The notes: generated by a model from the letters alone, not told the origin. Numbered from the stretch's first letter, positions 37,939-47,719 are shown. The stretch: 64,000 bases of DNA from G965220305 sp965220305 (GCA_965220305.1 OZ244817.1:434001-498000), one strand, 5' to 3'. Numbers and translations are program-made.

Positions 37939-38981
37939 ATGCTTGGTGTGAATTGTAGGGCTGAAATTTGATAAGGAAGGTGTCCATAGCCGATAGTTGG
38001 CTTCCAACCCATCAAGAAAGAGGCCAAGCTATGACCGATACGGACCCCTTCCTCACGATACTCTATGTCATGGTGGATGATTTCTGCAAATGCCAATCCC
38101 CTCCCCAGCCTACCCCAGGCCCCCGGGCTTCGTTGACTGGCAGCGCGGTGATTACCCTGATTATCTTCAGCCAGTGGGCACGCTTCCGTAGTGAACGGGA
38201 CTTCTACCGTTATGCCACCAGCCGCCGGCGTCCAGCTTTTCCCACCCGGCCCCGCCGGAGCCAGTTCAACCGGCTGGCGCGCCGTCACTACGGGACCCTG
38301 GCAGCCTACTTCCGCCACTTGGTGAACCTGCTGCCAGGGCAACACTGCGCCTACGAAGCTCGGGACAGTTCCGGTGTCCCCACCAGGTCCGCCAAACGCC
38401 GGGGCGCCGGTTGGCTGGCCGGGCCGGCTGACATTGGCTGGAGCAACCGCTGGGGCTGGTATGCAGGCTTCCACCTGCTGCTTTCGGTCAATCCCGAGGG
38501 CGTCATCACCGGCTTCAGCTTGGCCCCAGCCAGCGTCAAAGACCAGACTCTGGCCCAGGACTTCTTCGCCTTCCGGCATACTCCCCATCCCAGACTGCCC
38601 ACTTTGGGGGAGCCAGCCCAGGGCTGGTATGTAGTGGACAAAGGCTTTGCGGGCCAGGCGGCGGCACCGCGGTGGCGAGACGACTATAGAGCCTGGGTAA
38701 TCTGTCCGCCCAAACGCAACAGCAGGAATCCCTGGCCCAAAGAATTGCGCCGATGGCTGGCTGGAATACGCCAGGTGGTGGAGACTGTCTTCGACAAGCT
38801 CCACCATGCCTTCGGGCTGGACCGGGAGCGCCCGCACCAACTGGAGGGCTTTCAAACCAGGGTGGCAGCCAAGGCCGCCTTGCACAACTTCTGTATCTGG
38901 TTGAACCGGCAACTGGGCCGCCCCTCGCTGGCTTTTGCCGCCTTGCTTGCTTGGTAACATCACCTATTTCACACCAAGCGT
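37939..38981 (+). mobile_element. IS982-like element, full length
   Basis: 1043 bp, inverted repeats ATGCTTGGTGTGAA / ACGCTTGGTGTGAA, flanked by TTAA (37935-37938, 38982-38985). Inserted in the restriction-modification gene. Confidence 0.85.
38031..38957 (+). CDS. IS982-like transposase
   Basis: 308 residues from the ATG at 38031. N-terminal FLTILYVMVDDFCK is the IS982 hallmark. Catalytic candidates: Asp in EARDSSGVP, Asp in VVDKGFAG and Glu in QVVETVFDKL. Intact. It serves as the uninserted control for the 24-bp hairpin present in the truncated relative at 51.2 kb (EARDSSG here, versus PVSGTGQA before LDSSG there). Confidence 0.85.
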   Translation: MTDTDPFLTILYVMVDDFCKCQSPPQPTPGPRASLTGSAVITLIIFSQWARFRSERDFYRYATSRRRPAFPTRPRRSQFNRLARRHYGTLAAYFRHLVNLLPGQHCAYEARDSSGVPTRSAKRRGAGWLAGPADIGWSNRWGWYAGFHLLLSVNPEGVITGFSLAPASVKDQTLAQDFFAFRHTPHPRLPTLGEPAQGWYVVDKGFAGQAAAPRWRDDYRAWVICPPKRNSRNPWPKELRRWLAGIRQVVETVFDKLHHAFGLDRERPHQLEGFQTRVAAKAALHNFCIWLNRQLGRPSLAFAALLAW

Positions 38982-39982
38982 TTAATTGAGTGGGGCGCCA
39001 ATATGTTCCCCGCGTGGCTCCGGGACGAGGGCATGGAGCTGGGGCTGGGCGGAGAGGGACTCCAACGCCGCCCCAACCTGTCGCCCGTCGCCCAACGCTA
39101 CCTGGACCGACTGGGCCTGGGTGTCGAGGACCTTTCCCACCACGTCCTTGCGATGCTGCAGGACCCAGCCTACCGGGAAGCCAACGCAGGGGCGCTGAGG
39201 ATGGAGTGGCCGCGCATCCCGCTGCACGGCTGGCCCGAAGGCGACGCTCCCGGCGCTGCCGACGAGCTGCGCGTCTCCGCCGCCCGGGGCCGCGAGCTGG
39301 CCGCCCTGCTGGACCCGGAAACGCCTGTGCCGGGCGTGACCGCCGGAACGCTGCGCCCGGAGCTGGCGGCCATCGCCGTCCCGTCCACCGCCGACGGGCG
39401 TAACATGGACGACGACGACTTCGCGCTGACCGCCGGGTGGGGCCATTTTGGCACCGGAGACGCGGTGATGCCGGGGCAGGGCCGCGCCGTGGAGCGCCCC
39501 TACACTGCCGCCGAGCGGGAGGCGCTGGGCGATGCCGTCGACCTACTAGGCGACAGTGCCGTCGACGTTTACCTGAACGACAACGCCCGGTGGAGCAACG
39601 TCCCCGCCGCCGTCTGGAACTACAAGCTAGGTGGCTACCAGGTGCTGAAGAAGTGGCTGTCCTACCGGGAAAGCAAGGTGCTGGGCCGCCGCCTACTTCC
39701 GGAGGAGGTACAGCACTTCACTGACACGGCGCGGCGCATCGCGGCGATTCTGAAAGTGGTCAACGGGGCAATGTCGACACCGATAGTAGGATAAGCCGGT
39801 TGTCTCCGACCCTGGTGGTGGAGCACCCGACAATGATCAACTTCAATAGCTGGATTGGATCGTGATTTGCTGTACGAAGTATACAGCCCATTCATGTTCG
39901 GGGGATCGGTTTCGGAGTTCTTACGGCAGCCGCCGCCACCGGAGTAAGTTACGCCTGGATTTCCTTCAAAGAAACCGCTCCA

Positions 39983-40198
39983 TTGATAGTATCGCGTACC
40001 ATGTTTTTCGCTTGGGTTGTTAGCTGGTTTGTGGCAGCGACCACCCGTGTCCACAACGCTTGCATAAAGGAGTGGGCACTGATGAGAAGGTTAATCGACC
40101 TAAGACGCCAAACGAAGTTGCTGATCGGTGCCATTATTATTGCCGTCATTGCAAATACTATTCAGCAGATACTGATTTGGCCCTACTTTTCAGGTTAA
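39983..40198 (+). CDS. small membrane protein
   Basis: A 71-residue frame from a TTG with two hydrophobic segments, MFFAWVVSWFVAA and LLIGAIIIAVIANTI. The frame is open about 33 codons upstream (to a TGA) with protein-like content, so the true start may lie further 5'. Lower GC than surrounding genes. Unknown function; it lies between the broken restriction gene and another membrane protein. Confidence 0.4.
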   Translation: MIVSRTMFFAWVVSWFVAATTRVHNACIKEWALMRRLIDLRRQTKLLIGAIIIAVIANTIQQILIWPYFSG

Positions 40199-40311
40199 CT
40201 TGAAATGAAATGCCTGCTTCGGCGGGATGAAGGGCCTTTGGGCTTGGAATCCGGCTACTACCTCTAACCAGAGTGATATTGGGTTTAAAAATCGATTCGA
40301 GGTTGTGCTAA

Positions 40312-41004
40312 ATGAATAGAGCCGGAAACAGGGATTACTGGCCTAAAGAGTGGACTGATTGGCCGAAAGACCTCAAGGCGCGGAAGGCGGTAGCTGGTCT
40401 GTATGATCTTGGCTTGACCATCCTGAATGCCCCGGCTTCCCTTCGAAAGTTGCGCCTAGAGCAGACAGATGAGAAGGCCCAGTATTTCTTGTCTAATCTG
40501 GCAGAGGATGAACAAGAACGTGCTAGAAACTTGGTCGCTCTTTGGCAACAGGACGCGTTGATACAGCAGGGCATTCGTTGGGAAGAGGAGAAAAAGGGTC
40601 TGGATGCAGTCGAGCACTTGTGGACCAAGTGGCATTCCGCGGAAAGGCAAATGCAAAAGGCGGAAGAAGAAGCGTTGCAACTAGGCTTTGCAGGCCACGA
40701 GTACTTTAGAATTCGTACAGAACACTTCAATATTGTGCAGGAGGAAAAGGACGAAACTGGGCGATACCATGGCTTCCCGGACTATAGTGAATTACGAGAC
40801 CAATGGTATTCACGAAAGCCGATCACGGCTCCGTTGCCTTGGCCTTGGGATAAGATGCTCTTGCTTTGCAAGCAATTTGAGGTTAAGGACAACGAAGCCA
40901 AGAAGCGGCCCATGGGCAGTAAGCTCACCATCGCCGGGATCGTCCTAACTATTGTGTTGGGGGCAGCTGGGATTGTTGTGACCTTATTAGTGGACAAATT
41001 TTAG
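40312..41004 (+). CDS. hypothetical protein with C-terminal membrane anchor
   Basis: 230 residues. Mostly charged and helical (residues 40-140, probable coiled coil around EEEKKGLDAVEHLW), with one hydrophobic segment at the C-terminus (LTIAGIVLTIVLGAAGIVVTLLV), so it should be tail-anchored in the inner membrane. Base composition is lower in GC than its neighbours, which hints at transfer. A MITE starts 8 bp after its stop. No family recognised. Confidence 0.6.
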   Translation: MNRAGNRDYWPKEWTDWPKDLKARKAVAGLYDLGLTILNAPASLRKLRLEQTDEKAQYFLSNLAEDEQERARNLVALWQQDALIQQGIRWEEEKKGLDAVEHLWTKWHSAERQMQKAEEEALQLGFAGHEYFRIRTEHFNIVQEEKDETGRYHGFPDYSELRDQWYSRKPITAPLPWPWDKMLLLCKQFEVKDNEAKKRPMGSKLTIAGIVLTIVLGAAGIVVTLLVDKF

Positions 41005-41011
41005 CCATTTA

Positions 41012-41186
41012 GAAACTATCTCAAAAGGGTCTTATATGGTCTCCCGAGCGAAGACTTGGGACATAACCTAAAGGGGAACGCCCTTTGCTTGTTGGGAATT
41101 TCTGGATTCCTACGCTCGCCTTCGCGAGGGTCACGTTCTTTCGCAGGGACGACGGAATGAGGCCAAATCGGTTTTGAGATAGTTTC
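41012..41186. mobile_element. 175-bp MITE of the TTA-target type, copy 1
   Basis: Inverted repeats GAAACTATCTCAAAA at both ends, flanked by TTA (41009-41011, 41187-41189). The interior holds a TCGCCTTCGCGAGG hairpin. The target and size fit a derivative of an IS5-family element. Confidence 0.85.
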
Positions 41187-41399
41187 TTAGTACAATCCGC
41201 CCCATTACTCCGCGAAAGGCTTGAAAACTAACACGGATACCGTCCAGTTTCCTGGGTCCACCTCAATACACACTCAGCTACTTGGGCCATTCGCATTGGT
41301 GGCCCTCCTGTTCCTCAAGGGGTGATGCGCCGCATGTCCTAGAGAAGGCATAAGGCCCCGGTTGATTCTGGCCGGGGCCGTGGTCTGAGGAGGAGTAAG

Positions 41400-42140
41400 A
41401 TGCTCAGAAGGTCGCTGGATACATTGTTCCACCCCAATGTGGGCCTAATTCTTGCCGGAATCCTTGTAACTTGTATTGCTTGCATAGCAATTTTGGCACT
41501 CATATTTGCCTTGACCATCGACCTGAATAAATTTGCGGCCTTCCTTGTGCTTTCATACACCGGATGGCTCATATCAGGTGAGCTAATGCCACCTGTCGAT
41601 AGCAAGTTGCTGCGTGGATTGGCAACAGTGCTGGTCCCAATTATGTTGGGGTTGGCTGGCACGGCTGTTAACGCCTCCCCGGAATCTCTAGAGTGGGCAT
41701 TGGAACGGGGTGGTGGCGCCGTCACTTTTATCTCCTGTATGATTTCGATGTTGGTGTTCATTACAACCTTGACTCTTTTCCTACAAAGACGGGAGGACGC
41801 CATGAGTCACGATATTCGAGAGATTGCCGCCAATGCCTTAGACCTTCTCATAGGACTGGCCAAGCGCGGCGAAACTATTACCTACGGTGAACTTCTGCAG
41901 CAGTTGGGTGTCAAGACCAATCAGTTTCCCGGTCAATACCTACATCCCCACCTTGACCTTTTGACAGGCTACTGCATCGGTGTGGGAGTGCCGCCTGTTA
42001 CCGTCCTCGTCGGGCGGAAAGATGGGAAAATTGGTGATGGTTTCAAAAAATTGTTTCCGGATGTGGCCGCGGCTAGAAAAGCCGTAGATTGCCATGACTG
42101 GGAAAACTCTCCCCCGCCGCCATTTCCAAGGCAACCGTAG
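41400..42140 (+). CDS. membrane protein with C-terminal TYGELL domain
   Basis: 246 residues. N-terminal half with four hydrophobic segments (about 15-38, 45-65, 76-92, 108-130). The C-terminal soluble half (about 140-246) reads GETITYGELLQQLGVK, then YLHPHLDLLTGYCIGVGVPPVTVLV and GDGFKKLFP, a pattern I associate with small domains next to nuclease domains in some restriction proteins. Here it is fused to a membrane domain instead. Function unknown; neighbours are MITEs and a CBS-HEPN protein. Confidence 0.6.
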   Translation: MLRRSLDTLFHPNVGLILAGILVTCIACIAILALIFALTIDLNKFAAFLVLSYTGWLISGELMPPVDSKLLRGLATVLVPIMLGLAGTAVNASPESLEWALERGGGAVTFISCMISMLVFITTLTLFLQRREDAMSHDIREIAANALDLLIGLAKRGETITYGELLQQLGVKTNQFPGQYLHPHLDLLTGYCIGVGVPPVTVLVGRKDGKIGDGFKKLFPDVAAARKAVDCHDWENSPPPPFPRQP

Positions 42141-42273
42141 AGGCGAGTCTGGACCATCTCTACCCCAACGACGGAAAAGTGAAGAGTCCGGTGACGCGTC
42201 CCAATGATCGGTAACGCTCCAACCTGTAAACGGCGGAGCACAAATAGATCGGCGAGGCGGGACCGAGCGTTTA

Positions 42274-42377
42274 GAAACTATGTCAAAGCTGGATGAACAC
42301 CCTTGAGTATAGGTGAGTTTCCCTCAATCCCCCTTCGGGAAGGGGGCTTTGGGAAAGGGTTGTTTTGAGATATTTTC
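42274..42377. mobile_element. 104-bp MITE of the TTA-target type, copy 2
   Basis: Ends GAAACTATGTCAAA and GAAAATATCTCAAAA (reversed), flanked by TTA (42271-42273, 42378-42380). Same family as copy 1, but with a different, shorter interior. Its right-hand TTA supplies the TAA stop of the CBS-HEPN gene. Confidence 0.75.
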
Positions 42378-43367
42378 TTAGTGGGCCAATCTTTTAAAAA
42401 AGCGTGATGCGTTACGCAGCCTCCGGACATCCTCCGGGTCCGATCCGTCAGGGTTGAAGTGCATTACGTTATTCCGTATGTCCCTGATTTCGTGCAGTTG
42501 CTTAACTAACACCGTCTTGTCAAACTGCAGGTTCAGTTTTTCCCATCTACCCGGGTCCTCTAGCAGACGGCAGTAGTCCCCAAACGTCATGCCGGCGATG
42601 TGGTCGATAGTCTGACTGTCAGGGACCTGGGATATGCTGACGAGTTCATCACGTGTGAACTTGCCATGAATGACCCTCCGTATGTGACTCTCAATTTCAC
42701 CAACGAGAAGGAATGGTTCGACCAACTGGAGGAATTGGTCGTTCAGGTCGCTCGCGGTAACGATTCCAGTTATAACATTGTCTTGTCCCCTTACGAGGAC
42801 GTACCCAGTCCTAGCAATGACGCTTACCGCCTCAAATAGAGGTCTTTGGCCTTCAATTATTTCGGCTGTATCCATGTAATGCTTAACGTCTTCGCCCGTT
42901 TGTCCCAATGCAGTTCTGGAACCTATGGATTCCCAGGTTAACATTCCTTTGACTTGCCGCTGGCCCTCCATAACGGGAATCTGGGAGAAGTCATTGCTCA
43001 TCATGTGGGTGATGGCGGTTTTCAATTCATCGTTGGGTGTCACACTGGTGGGGTGGTTGTGGGCAGCTTCAAGGATATCCACGCGCAGTGTGCTGTCGGG
43101 AGGCGGGGCGGCTACGGAAGAGTCTCGGAAGGAAATCGGGCCGTCCACATAGGCGTGTTGAAAATCAGGCTCAGTATGAAGACCGTTGGTCTCCAATTCC
43201 TCACGTATTTTCTCAACAAACCAGAGGCCCCTGCGAGCGTACCCAAACCAGGACATGAATTCACGGACCGTTGGAGTAGGAGAACTCGGCGCCAATCCCT
43301 TGCCTCGGTCCTCTTGCATTTTTTCAGCGATTTCCTTCAACCTACCGAGACCCTGCTCCATCGTCAT
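42378..43367 (-). CDS. CBS-domain protein with C-terminal HEPN-like motif
   Basis: 329 residues from the ATG at 43367 (AAAGGAG 6 bp upstream). N-terminal TPTVREFMSWFGYARRGLW region, two CBS motifs (about residues 110-235, VTPNDELKTAITHMM and GIVTASDLNDQ), and a C-terminal helical domain with RDIRNNVMHFNPDG, the R-x4-H signature of HEPN ribonucleases. CBS pairs bind adenine nucleotides; HEPN domains cleave RNA in many defence and toxin systems. I infer a nucleotide-regulated RNase, possibly defensive, with no adjacent antitoxin. Its stop codon is formed by the MITE target duplication. Confidence 0.7.
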   Translation of the reverse strand: MTMEQGLGRLKEIAEKMQEDRGKGLAPSSPTPTVREFMSWFGYARRGLWFVEKIREELETNGLHTEPDFQHAYVDGPISFRDSSVAAPPPDSTLRVDILEAAHNHPTSVTPNDELKTAITHMMSNDFSQIPVMEGQRQVKGMLTWESIGSRTALGQTGEDVKHYMDTAEIIEGQRPLFEAVSVIARTGYVLVRGQDNVITGIVTASDLNDQFLQLVEPFLLVGEIESHIRRVIHGKFTRDELVSISQVPDSQTIDHIAGMTFGDYCRLLEDPGRWEKLNLQFDKTVLVKQLHEIRDIRNNVMHFNPDGSDPEDVRRLRNASRFFKRLAH

Positions 43368-43739
43368 GACGAACTCCTTTGCGGCAATAGGGGACGACCA
43401 ACTAACCCAGCTCGCATTATAGTTCCGGTTTAACCATTTGAGATCGCGTAGTCGCTGGTTCTCTGAACTGGCAGACCTCTGTGTGAATCTCACTAACAAT
43501 CCTTAGTACTACAGTCGTACTAACACTGACTCGGTGCTTTCGGCCTTAAATTCAGCCTAGTTTCGTTAAGAGCAGAGACGTTGGTCGTAGCTAGACGTTG
43601 CGATTTTCAAGACCGTCCGACACTCCAGGCGATCATCAGCGGCTCTAGTAGTGGAACAGCTTTGCAATGATAAGTGGACCCGCCACAAGCCGTCTTTCCG
43701 GCGAAGGCCGGAATGACGACTGAAGGGCAAACTCGATTA
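43368..43739. other. intergenic region with REP-like palindrome
   Basis: Upstream region of the CBS-HEPN gene. CCGGC-GAAG-GCCGG (43698-43711) within GTCTTTCCGGCGAAGGCCGG is a REP-like hairpin; similar units lie inside the MITEs at 41.1 and 52.4 kb. No gene. Confidence 0.45.
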
Positions 43740-45010
43740 CCCCTCAAACCAAGAATGTTGGACTACTAGTCGTTGCAACTGCAATCTGCCGATGCCGTGC
43801 TGGCTGAGGTTCCTGACCACCTGGGCCAGTTCGGGAGTAGGAGCCAGTGCTCCGTTGGTAGCTCTCATGGCCCCAGGTCTGGGCGGCGCCTCCTGGTGAG
43901 GGATCACCTCCCCGCCATACTGGACCATGAGCTGGCCATCGCTCTGTTCCAGGACCTCCACTTGACGCCTGCAAAGCTTGGCCGTTCCTCGCCAGGGAGC
44001 AATTGCAGGGTGCGCCACTGATACTTGACGGTGTTGTCCCTGGCCACCTGACGTGAATGCTTGAAGCACAGGATCCGCTTCAGGCAGATAGAAGAGTCCA
44101 GATGGCGGTAGGCCACCTGGGACAGCTGAGCAGGCACACAGAACTGGGCATTGAAGCGGACCAGGAAGTCCCGCAGCACTGCGTTGGCCTGGTCGATGGT
44201 CCTGGCTCCCGCCAGCCTGAGTTCGCTGACCAGCCGGTCCTGGAAGGTGCCAGCCATCCGTTCCACCCTTCCCTTGGCCTGGGGAGAACGGGCAAAGACC
44301 TGTTGGATGCCCAATTCCTGCATGGCTCGGGCGAACTGGGTGGGTCCCACGGGCTGGGGATATGCCGGGGCTTGCCGCTGAACTTGAACACTCCGTGGCG
44401 GTCGCCGTAGAGGGCCAGGGGAATGCCATGGCGGCGGATGACTCCGTCCATTAGCAGGAAGTAGCCCCGGGTGTCCTCCTCGGGTCGGAAGACGGCGCCC
44501 GCCACCGTACCGGTGACATCGTCCACCGCCAGCAGCAGGACGAACCGGGGCCCTCTCTCCTCCAGCCAGGGGTGGTGACTGCCGTCGACCTGCAGCAGCA
44601 TGCCCTCCTGGGGCATCCGCTCCCGCCGCACCCGGTGCTTGGGGGGACGGTGCCGCCTGGCGCTGACCAGGCCATAGCGGTTGAGCAGACGACTTACCGT
44701 CTGGCGACTAAGGTGAATGCCCTCCCGCTCCGCCAGCACCTCGGCCAAGTGGCTGTGGTTGAAGCCGGCGTATCGTTCACCGGCCAGAATCACCACCGCC
44801 GCGGCGGTGGTCTCGGGAACTGAGTTGCGGGGCTTGCGACCCCGGTTGCCGTGAACCAGTGCGGCGGCCCCTTCCCTCCGGTAGGCCGCCAGGACTCGCC
44901 GGACCTGGCGTTCACTGATCCCCAGAACCTCTGGCCCGGGCTGTGGGCAGTTGATATTCCAACACGGTGTTGAGTACCTGGAGTCTGGCTTGCTCTCTTC
45001 GATTCAATGT
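43740..45010 (-). pseudogene. ISNCY/IS481-like transposase, decayed
   Basis: Reverse-strand pieces: an N-terminal HTH region (TLNRREQARLQVLN, about 45000), a frame break near 44930, then LSRQTVSRLLNRYGLVSARRH, the integrase core with LLQVDGSHHPWLEERGP and YGDRHGVFKFSG, a break near 44360, and QFARAMQELGIQQVFARSPQAKGRVERM with the catalytic Glu region, followed by a break near 43950. Order and motifs fit a single transposase of about 400 residues. Ends and target duplication are not clear. Inactive. Confidence 0.7.
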
Positions 45011-45237
45011 CACGTCCTTCATAGACGGACATTTTCCCTGAGCAATTTACGCGGACATAATCATAGAGCAATAACACTTCTGACGATACAAGTTTGATCC
45101 AGCAATAGTAGACCAGCAACTGATTGACAGTTCGAGCCACCTACGAGGCCCACCTTACCGTTATTTTTTATAGTCAGCACGGTCTTTCGGCAAGAGACCT
45201 CTTGACATGCTGCAAATTAACGCGTAACACGCAGGGC

Positions 45238-46422
45238 ATGACGAACTTACAAGAAGGTACGTCCGCCGTACCCCGACTGTACAGACTCTCGCATCTTGAA
45301 GTGGTTCTCCTTGAGGCCCAACGAGGTGCATCGTTTGAACGCATGCGTGAGGCGTTGCTGGCGGCCACGCGGAATACGTCAGAAGGCCTGTCGGGAACCG
45401 GGGTGGTCTCTGGGCTGCACGATGAATACACGTACTGGTCTCCCACACAAGAGGCCCTCTCCGAGCTCATGCGTCTTGGTTGGATGGTTCAAGCACCTGT
45501 GCCTTCAAGTCGCCAATACGTGGACGCCTACCGCGCCAGCACCTACAAATTGACTGCTGAAGGTGAGGAAGTTGTCCAAGTCGTATCCACGAACAACGGC
45601 GTAGCTAAGGCCCAGTATTTGGACGCTCTTACGGTATCACTTGCAGAGACCCATCCCGGATTTGCCCAATTGATTGCGGTTGCCAACGAACAGCCACTCC
45701 TGATACCGGAATACACCCAGGAGAGGATTTCTGCTCTTAACGGGTCAGGTGCTCTGACGGTTAGTCTCGCTCGGGATGTCATTTCAAAAATGGTTGAGCA
45801 CTGGCCACCCGATTTGGCAGAGCCGATAGAAGGAGACTTGGCTAAGTGGCTTGACGCGGCCCTCATTCGCAGATTCCCCAAAAACAGAGTTCGCCAACCT
45901 TCTCAGAAAGACGTTCTAGATACTGTTGACGATGCTGTCCTAGGGTTCGTGGCCAAAGCACGGGGCATTCGCCTTGACCCGATTAGCTTCAACGTATGTA
46001 TGGCATGGGCTAGCCAACTAGCCGTTCTAGAACAATCCAGATATGTACAAGGCTGGCCGGGGCGTACGGTGTGGGCTACAGCGCATATCGGCGAACATGG
46101 CATCAGCCGGAGGGGATTTGCCGATGCTGAAGAACAAGTGGTGGCCGAAATCAGGAACGGATTCAGAGACCTCTTGGAATCCACCGTCGAAGGTCGCGCA
46201 TCCGGTTATCTCCCAATATATCGAGTAAGGGCCCAAGCCGCGTTCGTTGCCAAGGCCAATCTGCGTTTGGTGGACATGATATTGGAGCGCATTCTCTCAG
46301 GTCGGATAAAGGCTTCGTATGAAGTAAAGGTCGCGTTGGGGCGCGGAACACCGCCCCCTAGATCTGAACGAGTTTTCACTCACGAAGGTCGTCGTTTTTT
46401 TGACATCTTGATCATTGACTGA
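45238..46422 (+). CDS. unknown protein, first gene of a three-gene cassette
   Basis: 394 residues from the ATG at 45238 (the frame is open to 45124, but protein-like sequence starts here). The N-terminal region (residues 10-115) looks like a winged helix (ALSELMRLGWMV then STYKLTAEGEEVV). The rest is alpha/beta without a motif I know; it ends RFFDILIID. It is followed after 13 bp by a P-loop ATPase and then a PD-(D/E)XK nuclease gene, all in one direction with lower GC than the flanking DNA, suggesting a transferred cassette. A role in target recognition or regulation is possible. Confidence 0.6.
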   Translation: MTNLQEGTSAVPRLYRLSHLEVVLLEAQRGASFERMREALLAATRNTSEGLSGTGVVSGLHDEYTYWSPTQEALSELMRLGWMVQAPVPSSRQYVDAYRASTYKLTAEGEEVVQVVSTNNGVAKAQYLDALTVSLAETHPGFAQLIAVANEQPLLIPEYTQERISALNGSGALTVSLARDVISKMVEHWPPDLAEPIEGDLAKWLDAALIRRFPKNRVRQPSQKDVLDTVDDAVLGFVAKARGIRLDPISFNVCMAWASQLAVLEQSRYVQGWPGRTVWATAHIGEHGISRRGFADAEEQVVAEIRNGFRDLLESTVEGRASGYLPIYRVRAQAAFVAKANLRLVDMILERILSGRIKASYEVKVALGRGTPPPRSERVFTHEGRRFFDILIID

Positions 46423-46435
46423 GGAAGACTACACA

Positions 46436-47719
46436 ATGAGTTTGAAGCACATGAGAGAGGCTTGGGGATTGAGTCAGAATCCTTTCCCGCCAGCTGCTAT
46501 AGGTGGCGAAGATTCGATGAATGCTCCATACAGCGGTGCTATTTTGACTGAGGACCGCGAGCAGTTTATAGAAAAGCTGATAATCAAGGCGGTTCTGCCG
46601 CCAGGCCGCGAGTTCGGCTACCTGTGGAGCCAAGGACGTCGGGATGATACCGGCTACGGTAAAACCACACTAATGCTGCATACAGCGAGAGAGTTGAACT
46701 CCGACTTTGGTCAGGCCATGATCAAAGAGTATGATCTTCCATACGATATGCTAATGGCGGGAGTATGGGCGTCAATGAAGCTTACCGGGGTGACCGGCAT
46801 CTACGCATTGTTGTTCGAGACGATTGCGTTTGCTGCTCAGCGGCCGAGTCCAGATGAGCCTTGCCTACTTGAGAAATGCTGGAACGCTATAGCCGAAAAT
46901 GCCGGGGTAGACCCCGAGGATAGAGCTGCCCTTGTTCTCACGATTAGGGAAGAAATACATCAGACCCAACGAACACTGTTCCCAGGATATCCGGCGCTGC
47001 GGAACGACATTGTGGAAGCTTTGGTATCGTGTGATACCAACGTAGTGTTGTCGCGGCTTTCCCAAGTCACTCGTCCGAGTAGGACCCGCAATGGCCTTGC
47101 CTATTTCGAAGCCCTATACTGCTTGGTCCGTGCGGCTGGAGTCGGGCATCTGTTCGTTTTCGTGGACCAACTAGAAGATTTGGCAACGGCGAGAAACATA
47201 CCGCGAGCGACACGACAGCGGGAAGTCGGTCGTTTCAGGGACATATTTGCTGAAACTGCAGGATTAAGGGGACGCTGCCACGCGGTATTCACATTGCATA
47301 ATCGCGCGGCCAATGCTCTGATCGACTTTTGGCAATTGGAGCGCCTAACCCCCCCGTTTTCCCCCCAGGATCCGATGGGCCGTAGCGCGACTACAGTCCT
47401 GAAGGGACTTACCAGTGCAGGTCAGGTCGAAGCCCTGTTGGCAACATATCTGGATTCGGTGCGGGAGAAGCCTACTGGAACAACAGACCCGTTCGAGCCT
47501 TCCACCCACCAGGTACTATTGGAACGGTGTGACGGGCGGATAGGACAGATTCTGTCAGAGGCTTATGTGATCCTCGACCAAGCAGCCGACGAATCACTTC
47601 CTTCCATTGCGGGCAGTTTTATCCTTGACAGCCTCCCCGGGCCTCAGGATTCGCCGAGTTACACAGAACCAGCATCTGACGAAGACACGCTAGCAGCGCT
47701 GTGGAATCAACCGGATTAG
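46436..47719 (+). CDS. P-loop ATPase of the three-gene cassette
   Basis: 427 residues from the ATG at 46436 (GAGGAAG upstream). N-terminus MREAWGLSQNPFPP; Walker A in DDTGYGKTTLM (residues about 70-80); Walker B-like LFVFVDQLEDL near residue 245; then FTLHNRAANALI in the sensor region. It resembles AAA/STAND-type ATPases that act as motors or switches in defence systems. It overlaps or abuts the nuclease gene. I cannot name the family; nucleotide binding is well supported, the partner role is inferred. Confidence 0.7.
   Translation: MSLKHMREAWGLSQNPFPPAAIGGEDSMNAPYSGAILTEDREQFIEKLIIKAVLPPGREFGYLWSQGRRDDTGYGKTTLMLHTARELNSDFGQAMIKEYDLPYDMLMAGVWASMKLTGVTGIYALLFETIAFAAQRPSPDEPCLLEKCWNAIAENAGVDPEDRAALVLTIREEIHQTQRTLFPGYPALRNDIVEALVSCDTNVVLSRLSQVTRPSRTRNGLAYFEALYCLVRAAGVGHLFVFVDQLEDLATARNIPRATRQREVGRFRDIFAETAGLRGRCHAVFTLHNRAANALIDFWQLERLTPPFSPQDPMGRSATTVLKGLTSAGQVEALLATYLDSVREKPTGTTDPFEPSTHQVLLERCDGRIGQILSEAYVILDQAADESLPSIAGSFILDSLPGPQDSPSYTEPASDEDTLAALWNQPD

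Larger units (their letters stand above)
35356..39794 (+). pseudogene. single-chain (type ISP/IIG-like) restriction-modification enzyme, split by an IS
   Basis: The 5' part (35356-37878) has an N-terminal nuclease-like region (GHPDFGLY then GVVEVK, the PD...E-x-K pattern), a helical linker, and a gamma-class N6 methyltransferase with motif I DSCCGTGAYL (residue about 390) and motif IV GNPPYNG (about 513). Near 37845 a one-base shift ends the frame at 37878. In the correct frame GNMWLSAVP runs to the insertion site, and after the IS the same frame continues EWGANMFPAWLRDEGMELG to 39794, ending in the family's C-terminal specificity domain (VPAAVWNYKLGGYQVLKKWL). Removing the IS and one TTAA rejoins the gene exactly. 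Intact homologues modify and cut DNA in one chain; this copy is dead. Confidence 0.85.

Noticed and set aside
43640..45060. Terminal repeats of the ISNCY/IS481-like element
   Set aside because: A CGCGGACA-type end near 45050 has only a weak counterpart near 43670, in the wrong orientation; ends left undefined.
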